Assembly (NCBI RefSeq): GCF_016900775.1
Contig: NZ_JACJKN010000010.1
Location: 20,952 to 84,951, forward strand
DNA: 64,000 nt
Direction of reading: 5' to 3'
Source: Olsenella uli
GTDB lineage: Bacteria; Actinomycetota; Coriobacteriia; Coriobacteriales; Atopobiaceae
Position 1 is the stretch's first letter. The number at the start of each line of letters is the position of its first letter. This document shows positions 17,587-25,112 of the stretch, one piece after another. Both the position numbers and the translations under genes were made by a program. The notes under the pieces were generated by a model. It was not told where the DNA came from and made no database searches. It saw nothing but the letters and a program-made list of their open reading frames with translations.

Positions 17587-17666
17587 AATTAATCCGCCCT
17601 GTAGGCGGCTGGCGCTTCAGCGACCTGCGCTTTTTCTTCCGGACCCCTCCACAGGGCGGATTAATT
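17587..17666. repeat. 80-bp element with perfect 16-bp terminal inverted repeats
   Basis: AATTAATCCGCCCTGT (17587-17602) and its exact complement (17651-17666) bound a 48-base centre containing GCGCTTCAGCGACCTGCGC-like internal pairing. It lies between rph and tRNA-Val, is AT-rich at its ends unlike the surroundings, and has the look of a MITE or a large hairpin. No clear target duplication was found. Confidence 0.65.
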
Positions 17667-17735
17667 CTAGCAGCTGCCGCGAGCCGCCATGAAAAGGCCC
17701 CCGTCGCGCGCGGCAGGCGGGGGCCGGAGGATGGC

Positions 17736-17811
17736 TGGTGGGCGATGACGGGTTCGAACCGCCGACCTTGTGCGTGTAAGGCACCTGCGCTAGCCGCTGC
17801 GCCAATCGCCC
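17736..17811 (-). tRNA. tRNA-Val (anticodon TAC)
   Basis: A full cloverleaf can be drawn on the minus strand: 7-bp acceptor stem GGGCGAT/ATCGCCC, D arm GCGC/GCGC, anticodon loop CTTACAC (TAC, valine), TTCGAAC T loop, and an encoded CCA end. The top pair of the anticodon stem is a G/A mismatch. Confidence 0.93.
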
Positions 17812-17857
17812 GGGCACCTGAAGTCTAGCATACGGCGCAGCGTCGCCGAGACGCGGC

Positions 17858-17863
17858 TATACT
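17858..17863 (+). promoter_or_regulatory. -10 box implying a leaderless murE transcript
   Basis: TATACT ends seven bases before the murE ATG (17871), so transcription should begin at or within a base of the start codon. No ribosome-binding site precedes the ATG. The -35 region is poor. Confidence 0.5.
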
Positions 17864-17870
17864 TAGCCCT

Positions 17871-19397
17871 ATGAAGACTACGACGCTCAGAGACATCGCG
17901 CGGGCCGTCGAGGCGGCCGGGACGCTCGCCGTGCCCGCGCCCGAGGGGGCGGGCACCGTCGCCGTGACGGGTGCCTCCTGCGACTCGCGCTCCGTCCGGC
18001 CCGGCGACCTCTTCGTCTGCAAGGGGGCGGCCTTCACGCCGGCGTTTCTCGAGTCGGCGCTCGCCGCGGGCGCCACGGCGTATCTCTGCGACGCCGCCCG
18101 CGCGGACGAGCTTGCCGCGCACGCACCCGGCGTCCCTGCCCTTGTGGCCTCCGACCTGCGCCGCGCCATGGCGATTGCCTCCGCCGAGGCCTTTGGCCAC
18201 CCGGACCGCGACCTTCCCACCGTGGGCATCACGGGCACCAAGGGCAAGACCACGACGGCCTACATGCTCCGCTCCATCGTGGACGCGGCACACGGCGAGA
18301 GGCGCTGCGGCATGATCGGCACCGTGGAGACCTTCGACGGCCGCGCGGACGAGCCCTCGAGAAACACCACGCCCGAGGCACCGGATCTCTGGCGCCATCT
18401 TGCCAACGCGCGCGACGCGGCGCTTGCCGCCCTGGTGATGGAAGTCTCGAGCCAGGCGCTCAAGTACGACCGCACCTACGGCGTGGACCTCGACGTGGCC
18501 TGCTTCCTCAACATCGGGCTTGACCACATCTCGCCCGTCGAGCACGTCGACTTCGAGGACTACTTCACCTCCAAGCTCAAGATTTTCTCGCAGTGCAGGA
18601 CCGCGGTCGTGAACTTGGACTCGGACCACGCCGACCGCGTTCTTGAAGCGGCCGCGCGAGCGCCGCACACGCTCACGTTTGGGATCGGTCGCCCCGAGGC
18701 GGACACCTGGGCGGACGGCATCGCGCACTCGGAGGAGGGCGTTGCCTTCACGCTGCACCTCGATGGCTGGGAGCGGCGTGTGCAACTCCCCTTCCCGGGG
18801 GACTTCAGCGTCTCCAACGCGCTTGCCGCCGCGCTTGCCGCGCACCTGCTGGGCGTGGGGCCCAACGACATCGTCCGCGGCCTCGCGCGCACGCGCGTGC
18901 CCGGCCGAATGGAGTTCTATCGCAGCGCTGACCGCCAGCTCACCGCCATCGTCGACTACGCGCACAACAAGCTCGCGTTTGAGTCTCTGCTCTCCGCCGT
19001 CGCAGGCACCTTCGCAGGCGCCCGCGTGATCGCCGTCTTTGGCGCGGTGGGCGGCAAGGCACGGGAGCGCCGCCACGAGCTCCCCGAGGTCGCGGCCCGC
19101 TATGCGGACTACGTGGTGCTCACCGCGGACGACCCCTGGACGGAGGACCCGCTCGACATCTGTCGCGAGATGGAGCGCGCGCTCCCGGAGGGCTATCCCC
19201 ATGAGGTCGTGATCGACCGCGAGGCCGCGGCCGCGCGCGCCTTCGAGCTCGCGGAGGGCGAGAAGAGCGTCGTTTTGCTCCTCGCCAAGGGGCACGAGGC
19301 CTACCAGCTCACGCGCGAGGGCTTTGTCCCCTGCGTCTCCGACTGCGAGCTTGCGCGCCGGGGCGTGGCCGCCCACGACGCGCGCCACCCGGCGTAG
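17871..19397 (+). CDS. murE: UDP-N-acetylmuramyl-tripeptide synthetase (MurE-like)
   Basis: Mur ligase, 508 aa, that adds the third residue to the peptidoglycan stem peptide in the cytoplasm. N-terminal domain with DSRSVRPGDLFVCKGA; central ATP domain with GITGTKGKTTTAYM (~123-136), MEVSSQAL, FLNIGLDHISPVEH and the carbamylated-Lys region DYFTSKLKIF; C-terminal domain with VDYAHNKLAFESLL, VFGAVGGKARERR. The substrate-selecting motif that is DNPR in meso-diaminopimelate enzymes reads DDPW here, so lysine, ornithine or another diamino acid is more likely (inference). No other mur gene is adjacent. The transcript is probably leaderless. Confidence 0.9.
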   Translation: MKTTTLRDIARAVEAAGTLAVPAPEGAGTVAVTGASCDSRSVRPGDLFVCKGAAFTPAFLESALAAGATAYLCDAARADELAAHAPGVPALVASDLRRAMAIASAEAFGHPDRDLPTVGITGTKGKTTTAYMLRSIVDAAHGERRCGMIGTVETFDGRADEPSRNTTPEAPDLWRHLANARDAALAALVMEVSSQALKYDRTYGVDLDVACFLNIGLDHISPVEHVDFEDYFTSKLKIFSQCRTAVVNLDSDHADRVLEAAARAPHTLTFGIGRPEADTWADGIAHSEEGVAFTLHLDGWERRVQLPFPGDFSVSNALAAALAAHLLGVGPNDIVRGLARTRVPGRMEFYRSADRQLTAIVDYAHNKLAFESLLSAVAGTFAGARVIAVFGAVGGKARERRHELPEVAARYADYVVLTADDPWTEDPLDICREMERALPEGYPHEVVIDREAAAARAFELAEGEKSVVLLLAKGHEAYQLTREGFVPCVSDCELARRGVAAHDARHPA

Positions 19398-19444
19398 CGC
19401 CAGCGGGCCGGCACCGACGCGCCGGGTGGTGGCCGCCGATACGC

Positions 19445-19510
19445 CGAGTGACACCTTTCGGACGGACGAGGGCCTCAAAAGCCGGCCATCCGTCCAAAAG
19501 CTGTCACTCG
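19445..19510. repeat. palindromic repeat R1 (GTGAC-TTTTGGACGGA family)
   Basis: 22-base arms at 19445-19466 and 19489-19510 match their complements at 20 positions; each reads YGAGTGAC, six to seven bases, then GGACGGA. Located behind murE, before the convergent phosphatase. Two related copies lie at 38065 and 40519. Confidence 0.75.
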
Positions 19511-19577
19511 CGGGGCGTCATTCGCGAAGTGTCGCTCGCGGACGGCCCCGCGGAGCCACCCACAGCTCGCTGCGCGC

Positions 19578-20417
19578 CTAGATGAGCCCGAAGTGCTCGA
19601 GCGCCGCGGGCACGCCCTCCTCGGCCGCGGTGAGCGTCACGTAGTCGGCCACCGCACGCACGTTGGGCAGCGCGTTTCCCATGGCCACAAAGGTCTCGAC
19701 GGCGCTCCTCATGGGCAGGTCGTTCTCCGAGTCGCCAAAGGCGAAGGTGTTCTCGCGCCCGTGCCCCAGGTACGCGAGGGCCGCCTCGATGCCCGTTCCC
19801 TTGTCGACGCCCAGGAGCGAGAACTCGAGCACGCCGCCCTGGAGGTCGCAGATCGTGTAGTGCGCATCGAGAAAGTCGCGCAGCGGCTCCAGATCCTCGA
19901 CGGCGACGTTGGCGGTGCAGAACTTGCTGTAGCGGCGCTCCGCGGCAAGCGCGGCCACGTCCTCCACGGTGCGCGCAAGACGCGAGCCCGGCAGGCGCGC
20001 GGGACGTCCGGAGGGGTTGAGCTCCACATTGTCCTCGTCGCCCTCAAAGGTGACGTCAACGCCCGCGCCCACAAAGCGGCGCGCCGTCTCGAGGAGCAGG
20101 TCGCGTCCGATGAACTCGGCGCGCACCACCTCATCGCCCACGCACACAAACGCCCCGGCCCCGGCCACAAAGCCGTCGGGATTGAGGTCGCGAATCGCCT
20201 GCGGAATGAACGGCAGGTGGCGGCCGGTGCAGATGAAGGTGAGGTTGCCAGCCGCGCGCATGCGGGAAAACGCCTCGTAGACCGCCTCGCTCGGACGAAT
20301 CTGGAGAGCCTCGGAGGCCGTGTCCTCCTTCGCCCGCTTCCGCAGCTTCTCAAAGTCGTGCCACACCAGCGTGCCGTCAACGTCAAAAAACGCGACGGCG
20401 CCGTTCTTCTCGCCCAT
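19578..20417 (-). CDS. Cof-type HAD phosphatase
   Basis: HAD-superfamily hydrolase, subfamily IIB, 279 aa. Motif I FFDVDGTL (nucleophile Asp), motif II CTGRHLPF, a C2-type cap in the middle, motif III Lys in GVDKGTGIEAAL, motif IV FGDSENDLPM. This family dephosphorylates sugar phosphates and FMN/PLP-like cofactors with broad specificity, so a substrate is not assigned. Start ATG at 20417 with GAGGAGGA upstream. The first codons carry an exact copy of the GGCGAGAAGAAC motif (20403-20414). Upstream lies motif array A. Confidence 0.9.
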   Translation of the reverse strand: MGEKNGAVAFFDVDGTLVWHDFEKLRKRAKEDTASEALQIRPSEAVYEAFSRMRAAGNLTFICTGRHLPFIPQAIRDLNPDGFVAGAGAFVCVGDEVVRAEFIGRDLLLETARRFVGAGVDVTFEGDEDNVELNPSGRPARLPGSRLARTVEDVAALAAERRYSKFCTANVAVEDLEPLRDFLDAHYTICDLQGGVLEFSLLGVDKGTGIEAALAYLGHGRENTFAFGDSENDLPMRSAVETFVAMGNALPNVRAVADYVTLTAAEEGVPAALEHFGLI

Positions 20418-20512
20418 CAATCCTCCTCGCGCACTGTTTCCGATGGGGCATTGTACCTGACAAAGGTAAGCGTCATGAAAGGCGCGGGGACACCGAGCGG
20501 CGGGCGGCGTGG

Positions 20513-20776
20513 GTTAGTGGAGCGCGGTCGTTGCGATACTACGGCCCCTACCTGCTTAGAGAACGGCGGTCGTTGCGGGCCTGATCTAAAGAACTGTTAG
20601 AAATCCGGGGCCATTGCGCCCGGACGGCCCCGCAGGCGAGAAGAACGTGGCGCCGGCAGCCCGCGGGCGATGCAACGAACCCCATTCTCTAACGCACGCG
20701 CCCCGTCGTCCCGCAACGACCGCCATTCTCTAGGCGGGCGCGCGGGATGACCGTGCAACGGCCCCGATTCCCTAAG
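20513..20776. repeat. array A of the 22-bp GCAAY...CTAAS motif (six copies, inverted halves)
   Basis: Three copies read GTTAG...GTTGC on the plus strand at 20513-20534, 20555-20576 and 20596-20617. Three read the opposite way, GCAAC...CTAA, at 20672-20693, 20713-20734 and 20755-20776. Start-to-start spacing is 41-42 bases in each half. The two halves mirror each other around about 20644, where an exact GGCGAGAAGAAC motif sits. No open frame is convincing here. Confidence 0.85.
20635..20646 (+). repeat. GGCGAGAAGAAC 12-mer at the centre of array A
   Basis: Exact copy located within four bases of the symmetry centre of array A. Confidence 0.7.
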
Positions 20777-20918
20777 CGGATGGGAGGTGGCAGCAGAAAC
20801 GGTGGGCGCGGGCGGAAGCGGCACGCGGCGGGCAGCGGGCGCGCGGCGGGCGCGGACGGGCACCGGAAGCGGCGCGCGGGCGGAAGCGGGCGCGCGGCGG
20901 GCCGTCCTTCTCGCCAGC

Positions 20919-20952
20919 AAAAAGGGGGGCCGAGCCCGAAGGCCCGACCCCC
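20919..20952 (-). terminator. rho-independent terminator of the iron alcohol dehydrogenase
   Basis: On the minus strand GGGGGTCGGGCC, a TTCG loop and GGCTCGGCCCCCC are followed by a T run (20919-20923). It lies about 25 bases past the stop codon. A 12-mer variant, GTCCTTCTCGCC, follows at once (20904-20915). Confidence 0.92.
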
Positions 20953-20976
20953 ACAAAGGCGATGGGAACGCGCGGC

Positions 20977-22191
20977 TTAGAAGTCCACGTCGACGTCGTT
21001 GTAGACGCACTCGAGGAGCTTCTCCATCTCCTCCTGGGACGGCTGGCGCGGGTTGGAGCCGGTGCAGGCGTCGAGGATGGCGTTGGCGGCCACGTCGGCC
21101 TTCTTGGACTCGAACTCGGCGTAGTCGATGATGGACTCGTCGGCCTTCACGCCGCCCTTGCCGTAGTTCTTGATGCCCTGCGGGATGTCCAGCTTGTCGT
21201 TGAGGTCGCGGATCTCCTGCACGAGGGCGGCAACAAGCTCGTCCTCGGTCTCGCCGGCGAGGTGCAGGACCTCCTTGGCGATGTAGGCATAGCGGCTCTT
21301 GGCGCGCTCGTCCTTGGCGTTGAACTGGATGACCTTGCCGAGGTACATGGCGTTGGCGCAGCCGTGGATGATGTGGTCGCCGGTGAAGGCGGCGCCGGTC
21401 TTGTGCGCCATGGAGTGCACGATGCCGAGCAGGCCCGAGGAGAAGGCGATGCCGGCGATGCACTGGGCCTCGTGCATGTGCTGACGGGCCTCGTGATCGC
21501 CCTGGTAGGACTTGGGCAGCCACTCGACGATCTCACGGATGGCGTGGAGAGCGTTGGCGTCGGTGAACATGGAGCCCGCGGTGGAGACATAGGCCTCGAT
21601 GGCGTGGGTCAGCGCGTCCATGCCGGTGTGGGCGCAGAGCTTCTGCGGCATGGTGTAGGTGAGCTCGGGGTCGACGATGGCCACGTCAGGCGTGATGTTG
21701 AAGTCGGCGAGCGGGTACTTGATGCCCTTCTCGTAGTCGGTGATGACGGAGAAGGCCGTGACCTCGGTCGCGGTGCCGGAGGTGGAGGCGATGGCGCAGA
21801 ACTTGGCCTTGGTGCGGAGCTCGGGGAAGCTGAAGGGCACGATGGCCTGCTCGAAGGTCTCCTCGGGGTACTCGTAGAAGAGCCACATGGCCTTGGCCGC
21901 GTCGATGGGCGAGCCGCCGCCGATGCCGATGATCCAGTCGGGCTGGAACTTCTGCATGGCCTCGGCGCCGCGCTTCACGGTGTCGACGGACGGGTCGGAC
22001 TCGACGCCCTCGAAGATCTCAACCTCGAAGCCGGCCTCCTTGAGGTCAGCCTCCACGTCCTGCAGGAAGCCGCCGCGACGCATGGAGCCGCCGCCGGTGA
22101 CGATCATGGCGCGGGAGCCCTTGAGGTTCTTGACCTCGTGGCGAGCGCCCTCACCAAAGTACAGGTCGCGCGGGTTGGTGAAACGTCCCAT
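20977..22191 (-). CDS. iron-containing alcohol dehydrogenase (class III)
   Basis: NAD(P)-dependent Fe-type alcohol dehydrogenase, 404 aa. GGGSMRRGG and GIGGGSPIDAAKAM form the dinucleotide-binding half; metal ligands are in HTGMDALTHAIEAYVS, GIVHSMAHKTGA and GDHIIHGCANAMYL. Close in style to butanol/1,3-propanediol dehydrogenases of anaerobic fermenters, so it probably reduces an aldehyde or ketone to recycle NAD(P)H. Start ATG at 22191 preceded by AGGAG at four to eight bases. A TATACT box at 22317-22322 (minus strand) would give a 120-nt leader. Strong terminator downstream; single-gene unit. Confidence 0.93.
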   Translation of the reverse strand: MGRFTNPRDLYFGEGARHEVKNLKGSRAMIVTGGGSMRRGGFLQDVEADLKEAGFEVEIFEGVESDPSVDTVKRGAEAMQKFQPDWIIGIGGGSPIDAAKAMWLFYEYPEETFEQAIVPFSFPELRTKAKFCAIASTSGTATEVTAFSVITDYEKGIKYPLADFNITPDVAIVDPELTYTMPQKLCAHTGMDALTHAIEAYVSTAGSMFTDANALHAIREIVEWLPKSYQGDHEARQHMHEAQCIAGIAFSSGLLGIVHSMAHKTGAAFTGDHIIHGCANAMYLGKVIQFNAKDERAKSRYAYIAKEVLHLAGETEDELVAALVQEIRDLNDKLDIPQGIKNYGKGGVKADESIIDYAEFESKKADVAANAILDACTGSNPRQPSQEEMEKLLECVYNDVDVDF

Positions 22192-22448
22192 AACACTCCT
22201 CCAATTCCTATGCCGCCGCCACCGCGACGGATTCGAGCGGGGGACCATCTCCCCCGTTTTCGCCGAACGAGAAGTACCACCCGGGCCGTCAAGGGGTCGG
22301 CGACTCGGCCGGATTTAGTATAGCGAAATGGTCCGGCAACATTGCGCTGTTTCCCGCGCAAAACGGGTTCCCGGGCGCCCCCCGGCGCCATCGCAGCCGC
22401 GCGGCGCGCGCCCTTCTCGGCTACCATAGGAAGACGAGAGGGGGCACC

Positions 22449-23489
22449 ATGGCGCACGACCCACGGCGAGAGGACTACCAGCGGCTGAGCCTGCGTTTTG
22501 CGGAGGAGCTCGACAAGGGCGACCCCGCGCTTGCCGCGCGCGCCTTCGCCTCGTTTGGGCGGCGCTTCGCGCAGGACCGCGACAGCCTCCCCCAGACGGA
22601 CGCCGACCGCGCCTTCCACCTTGTGGTGATGGCGAGCGACGTGGTGGACCAGCGGCTCCCCTTTGCCTCCGACGAGCAGGCGCCCGGCCTCATCAAGCGC
22701 GGCAAGGAGCTCCTCGAGGAGGCCCTGCGGCTCGACCCGGCGTGCCATGACGCGGTGCGCATGCTCTCGTCCTCGCGCACCAGCTCGCTCGACGAGCGCT
22801 ACCGCTTCCTCAGCGACCGGGCCGACGAGGTCCGCGCCTCCTGCGAGCAGGCGCGCGACCGGGCGCTGGCCGAGCAGCGCGGCGAGCGGGCGGCCCTGGC
22901 GGCGGACATCGCGATGCGGCCCTACTGGCGCTGGCTCGCCTCGCTTGCGGAGGAGGCGCTCATCTGCGGCCGCAACCGCGTTGCGGCCGAGGCCTCCGAG
23001 CGGCTCCTCGCGTCCGACCCGCGCGACACCTCAGACGTCCGCTTCACGCTCGCCTACGCCCTCGCCAAGCTCGAGGACCTGCAGGGCTGGCTGGCGCTGA
23101 CAAAGCGCTACCCCGCGCTCGCCTCGGGCCGGCCGGCCGACGACGCCTGGACCCTGCTCGCCGGCGCCTCGCTCGCGTTTCACAACGGCAACCCCATGGT
23201 CGCGCGCACGGGGATCGAGAAGCTGCTGCGGAAGTACCCGGGCGGCGCCATGGCGCTCATCCGCCAGGCCGAGCTCCCCGACGGCGAGTTTGCCCGGCTG
23301 CACGTGGCCCCCTATAGCGAGGACGAGCTCATCCTCGCCGTCAGCGAGGGGATCGTGCTGCTGCAGGAGGGGACGGACCGCTCCGGGAGGGGCACCTTCG
23401 GCGCCTGGGTGGCCCGCGAGGCCGCGCGCATCGACCCCAAGGCGGCCCGCGAGGCGATAGCGGCGGGAGAGGGGGCGCAGCAGTCGTGA
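22449..23489 (+). CDS. TPR-like helical-repeat protein, first of a paralogous pair
   Basis: 346 aa, soluble and almost entirely alpha-helical, with tandem two-helix units resembling tetratricopeptide repeats (for example KELLEEALRLDPACHDAVRM and AAEASERLLASDPRDTSD). No enzymatic motif. Its C-terminal half (LEDLQGWLALT...DAWTLLAGASLAFHNG...YPGGAMALIRQ) aligns with that of the next gene (LEDEQGFDEL...DPWSHLARVILLYKLD...CPGGAYALLRP), so the two arose by duplication. ATG preceded by GAGAGGGGG. The stop codon overlaps the start of the second gene by four bases. I do not recognise a functional family; such proteins usually mediate protein contacts. Confidence 0.75.
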   Translation: MAHDPRREDYQRLSLRFAEELDKGDPALAARAFASFGRRFAQDRDSLPQTDADRAFHLVVMASDVVDQRLPFASDEQAPGLIKRGKELLEEALRLDPACHDAVRMLSSSRTSSLDERYRFLSDRADEVRASCEQARDRALAEQRGERAALAADIAMRPYWRWLASLAEEALICGRNRVAAEASERLLASDPRDTSDVRFTLAYALAKLEDLQGWLALTKRYPALASGRPADDAWTLLAGASLAFHNGNPMVARTGIEKLLRKYPGGAMALIRQAELPDGEFARLHVAPYSEDELILAVSEGIVLLQEGTDRSGRGTFGAWVAREAARIDPKAAREAIAAGEGAQQS

Positions 23490-24445
23490 ACGCATGGGAC
23501 GAGCTCGTGGAGCGCTGCGCGCAGCGTCGCCTGAAGAAGCTGGGGCCGCTTTCCGACGAGGCCTATGCCGAGCTGGTGCTCGCCGTGCGCGAGAACCCCG
23601 AGTCGTTCATCGAGCACACGCCCGAGCGCGCGATGCTCGTGATCGCGCGGGCGCTCGACGCCTATCGCGCGAGCTGCAGAAACGACGACCTGCTCGACGA
23701 CGCGGCCTTCGAGGCGGAGCGCTCGCGCAGGCTCGCGAAGGCGCACGCGGAGTTCACCCTCGCGCGCGAGATAGACGAGAGCAGCCTCGACGCATGCCTG
23801 CTCGAGCTGCTCACGGAGGACCGCGAGCCCGACCTCCTGTTCCGGGGCCTCATCGAGCTCGAGCGCGACTTCTCCTCGGACGACGTGCCCGCGGGCGACG
23901 CCTGGGACGACGTCTTCTACCGGCCCCACCTGCGCCTGCGCGCGGCGCTGGCCAGGACCTGCCTCGACACGGCGCGCTACGGCATGGCCGGGCGCGCGGC
24001 CGCCTCCGTGATAGACGCCTCCCCGTCCGACCCGCTCGGCGCCCGCCACACCTACGCCCTCGCGCTCGCGCGGCTGGAGGACGAGCAGGGCTTTGACGAG
24101 CTCGACGCGCGCTTCTCCCGCCAGGGCGACCCCTGGTCCCACCTCGCGCGGGTGATCCTCCTCTACAAGCTCGACCGCATGAGCGCGGCACGGCGCGCCC
24201 TGCGCGGCTTTGACCAGCTCTGCCCCGGCGGGGCCTACGCGCTGCTGCGCCCCACCTACGTGGAGCCCTACCTCCCCGACCGGCCCGACGTCACGCCGGG
24301 CGGCTTCGAGGAGAGCGTCTTTGCCGTGCGCGAGGCGGAGCCCATCATCGCCGACGTGCCCGACTTCATCAACTGGTGCCAGGGCCATGACTGGCTCGTG
24401 GCATCCGCGCGGCGGTTTGCCGAGAAGAACGATCTGGACTGGTAG
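23486..24445 (+). CDS. TPR-like helical-repeat protein, second of a paralogous pair
   Basis: 319 aa starting with GTG that shares GTGA with the stop of the preceding gene, implying translational coupling. Helical repeats throughout; the C terminus has YVEPYLPDRPDVTPGGFEESVFAVREAEPI followed by WCQGHDWLVASARRFAEKNDLDW. Similar to the first protein in its second half, but with a different N-terminal half that contains an acidic segment (SSDDVPAGDAWDD). No signal peptide or membrane helix. Function unknown; the pair may form a heteromer. The last codons carry a near match to the 12-mer motif (CCGAGAAGAAC). Confidence 0.75.
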   Translation: MNAWDELVERCAQRRLKKLGPLSDEAYAELVLAVRENPESFIEHTPERAMLVIARALDAYRASCRNDDLLDDAAFEAERSRRLAKAHAEFTLAREIDESSLDACLLELLTEDREPDLLFRGLIELERDFSSDDVPAGDAWDDVFYRPHLRLRAALARTCLDTARYGMAGRAAASVIDASPSDPLGARHTYALALARLEDEQGFDELDARFSRQGDPWSHLARVILLYKLDRMSAARRALRGFDQLCPGGAYALLRPTYVEPYLPDRPDVTPGGFEESVFAVREAEPIIADVPDFINWCQGHDWLVASARRFAEKNDLDW

Positions 24446-24500
24446 CTTGGGCGCGACGGCCTTCTCGCCGGGCAGCTGGGAACATCCCCCGCTGACAGAC

Positions 24501-24527
24501 GGCCCGGACCGCGCGGCGATCCGGGCC
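24501..24527. terminator. hairpin between the TPR pair and tRNA-Glu
   Basis: GGCCCGGA/TCCGGGCC stem with an 11-nt loop lying 10 bases downstream of the tRNA-Glu 3' end on the minus strand and 55 bases past the TPR stop on the plus strand. No T run on either side. Confidence 0.5.
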
Positions 24528-24536
24528 TCAGGCTCG

Positions 24537-24612
24537 TGGTGCCCCCAACGGGAGTCGAACCCGTGTCGTCGCCTTGAAAGGGCGATGTCCTAGGCCACTA
24601 GACGATGGGGAC
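24537..24612 (-). tRNA. tRNA-Glu (anticodon TTC)
   Basis: Minus-strand cloverleaf beginning GTCCCCATCGTCTAG, anticodon loop CTTTCAA (TTC), T loop TTCGACT, acceptor 3' side TGGGGGC and encoded ACCA. Standard tRNA-Glu features. Confidence 0.95.
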
Positions 24613-24641
24613 GCACGGGAGAGTATACCAGACGGGGTGCC

Positions 24642-24946
24642 GTTAGGATTTCGGGGTCATTGTGGCGCTGGCAGCACGTGGGGGTTAGTATCCTGGGGTC
24701 GTTGCAGGTGGCGGCGCAAGGCGCGTTAGGGATTCGGGGCTGTTGCGGGCGCGGGGCGCCCGGCGGCGGCCCGTCGGGGCCCGCTGCGCGCGGACGGGCG
24801 CGGAGAGCGCGGCCCGCAGGTTCTTCTCGCCACCGTGGGCGCGCAATGGCACGGATTTCTTAACCCCATATGCGCAAGGCGCCGCAACAAGCCCAAATCG
24901 CTAACGCGCGGACGCCGCGGGCGCGCAATGACCCCAAAAGCCTAAG
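24642..24946. repeat. array B of the 22-bp motif (six copies, inverted halves)
   Basis: GTTAG-type copies at 24642-24663, 24684-24705, 24725-24746; GCAAY-type copies at 24843-24864, 24884-24905, 24925-24946. Spacing is 41-42 bases inside each half with a 96-base centre that includes one exact 12-mer motif. It lies between tRNA-Glu and tRNA-Leu; no gene is visible in the stretch. Confidence 0.85.
24820..24831 (-). repeat. GGCGAGAAGAAC 12-mer inside array B
   Basis: Exact copy on the minus strand, between the two halves of array B. Confidence 0.7.
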
Positions 24947-24968
24947 CGCATCCGAAACCATCCGACAG

Positions 24969-24997
24969 CAAAATGCCCGGGACGGCACTTCCCGGGC
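24969..24997 (-). terminator. rho-independent terminator of tRNA-Leu
   Basis: GCCCGGGA/TCCCGGGC stem with a short loop followed by ATTTTG on the minus strand, 11 bases past the tRNA-Leu 3' end. Confidence 0.85.
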
Positions 24998-25007
24998 AAG
25001 AAATCGC

Positions 25008-25092
25008 TGGTAGGGGCGGTGGGACTCGAACCCACAATCCTCGCGGCGAGAGATTTTAAGTCTCCTGCGTATGCCAATTCCGCCACGCCCCC
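25008..25092 (-). tRNA. tRNA-Leu (anticodon TAA)
   Basis: Class II tRNA on the minus strand starting GGGGGCGTGGCGGAA, anticodon loop CTTAAAA with GAGA/TCTC stem, a long variable arm, T loop TTCGAGT and encoded CCA. Confidence 0.95.
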
Positions 25093-25112
25093 GCGTGCGC
25101 GCTCATACCATC

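Noticed and set aside
20977..22191. Assignment of the iron alcohol dehydrogenase to a specific substrate such as lactaldehyde or butanol
   Set aside because: Class III alcohol dehydrogenases cannot be separated by eye and there is no pathway context.
20513..24946. Integron attC sites
   Set aside because: CTAAC/GTTAG ends recall attC core sites, but the orientation is reversed (GTT left, AAC right), the size and 41-bp phasing do not fit and there is no integrase or cassette gene.
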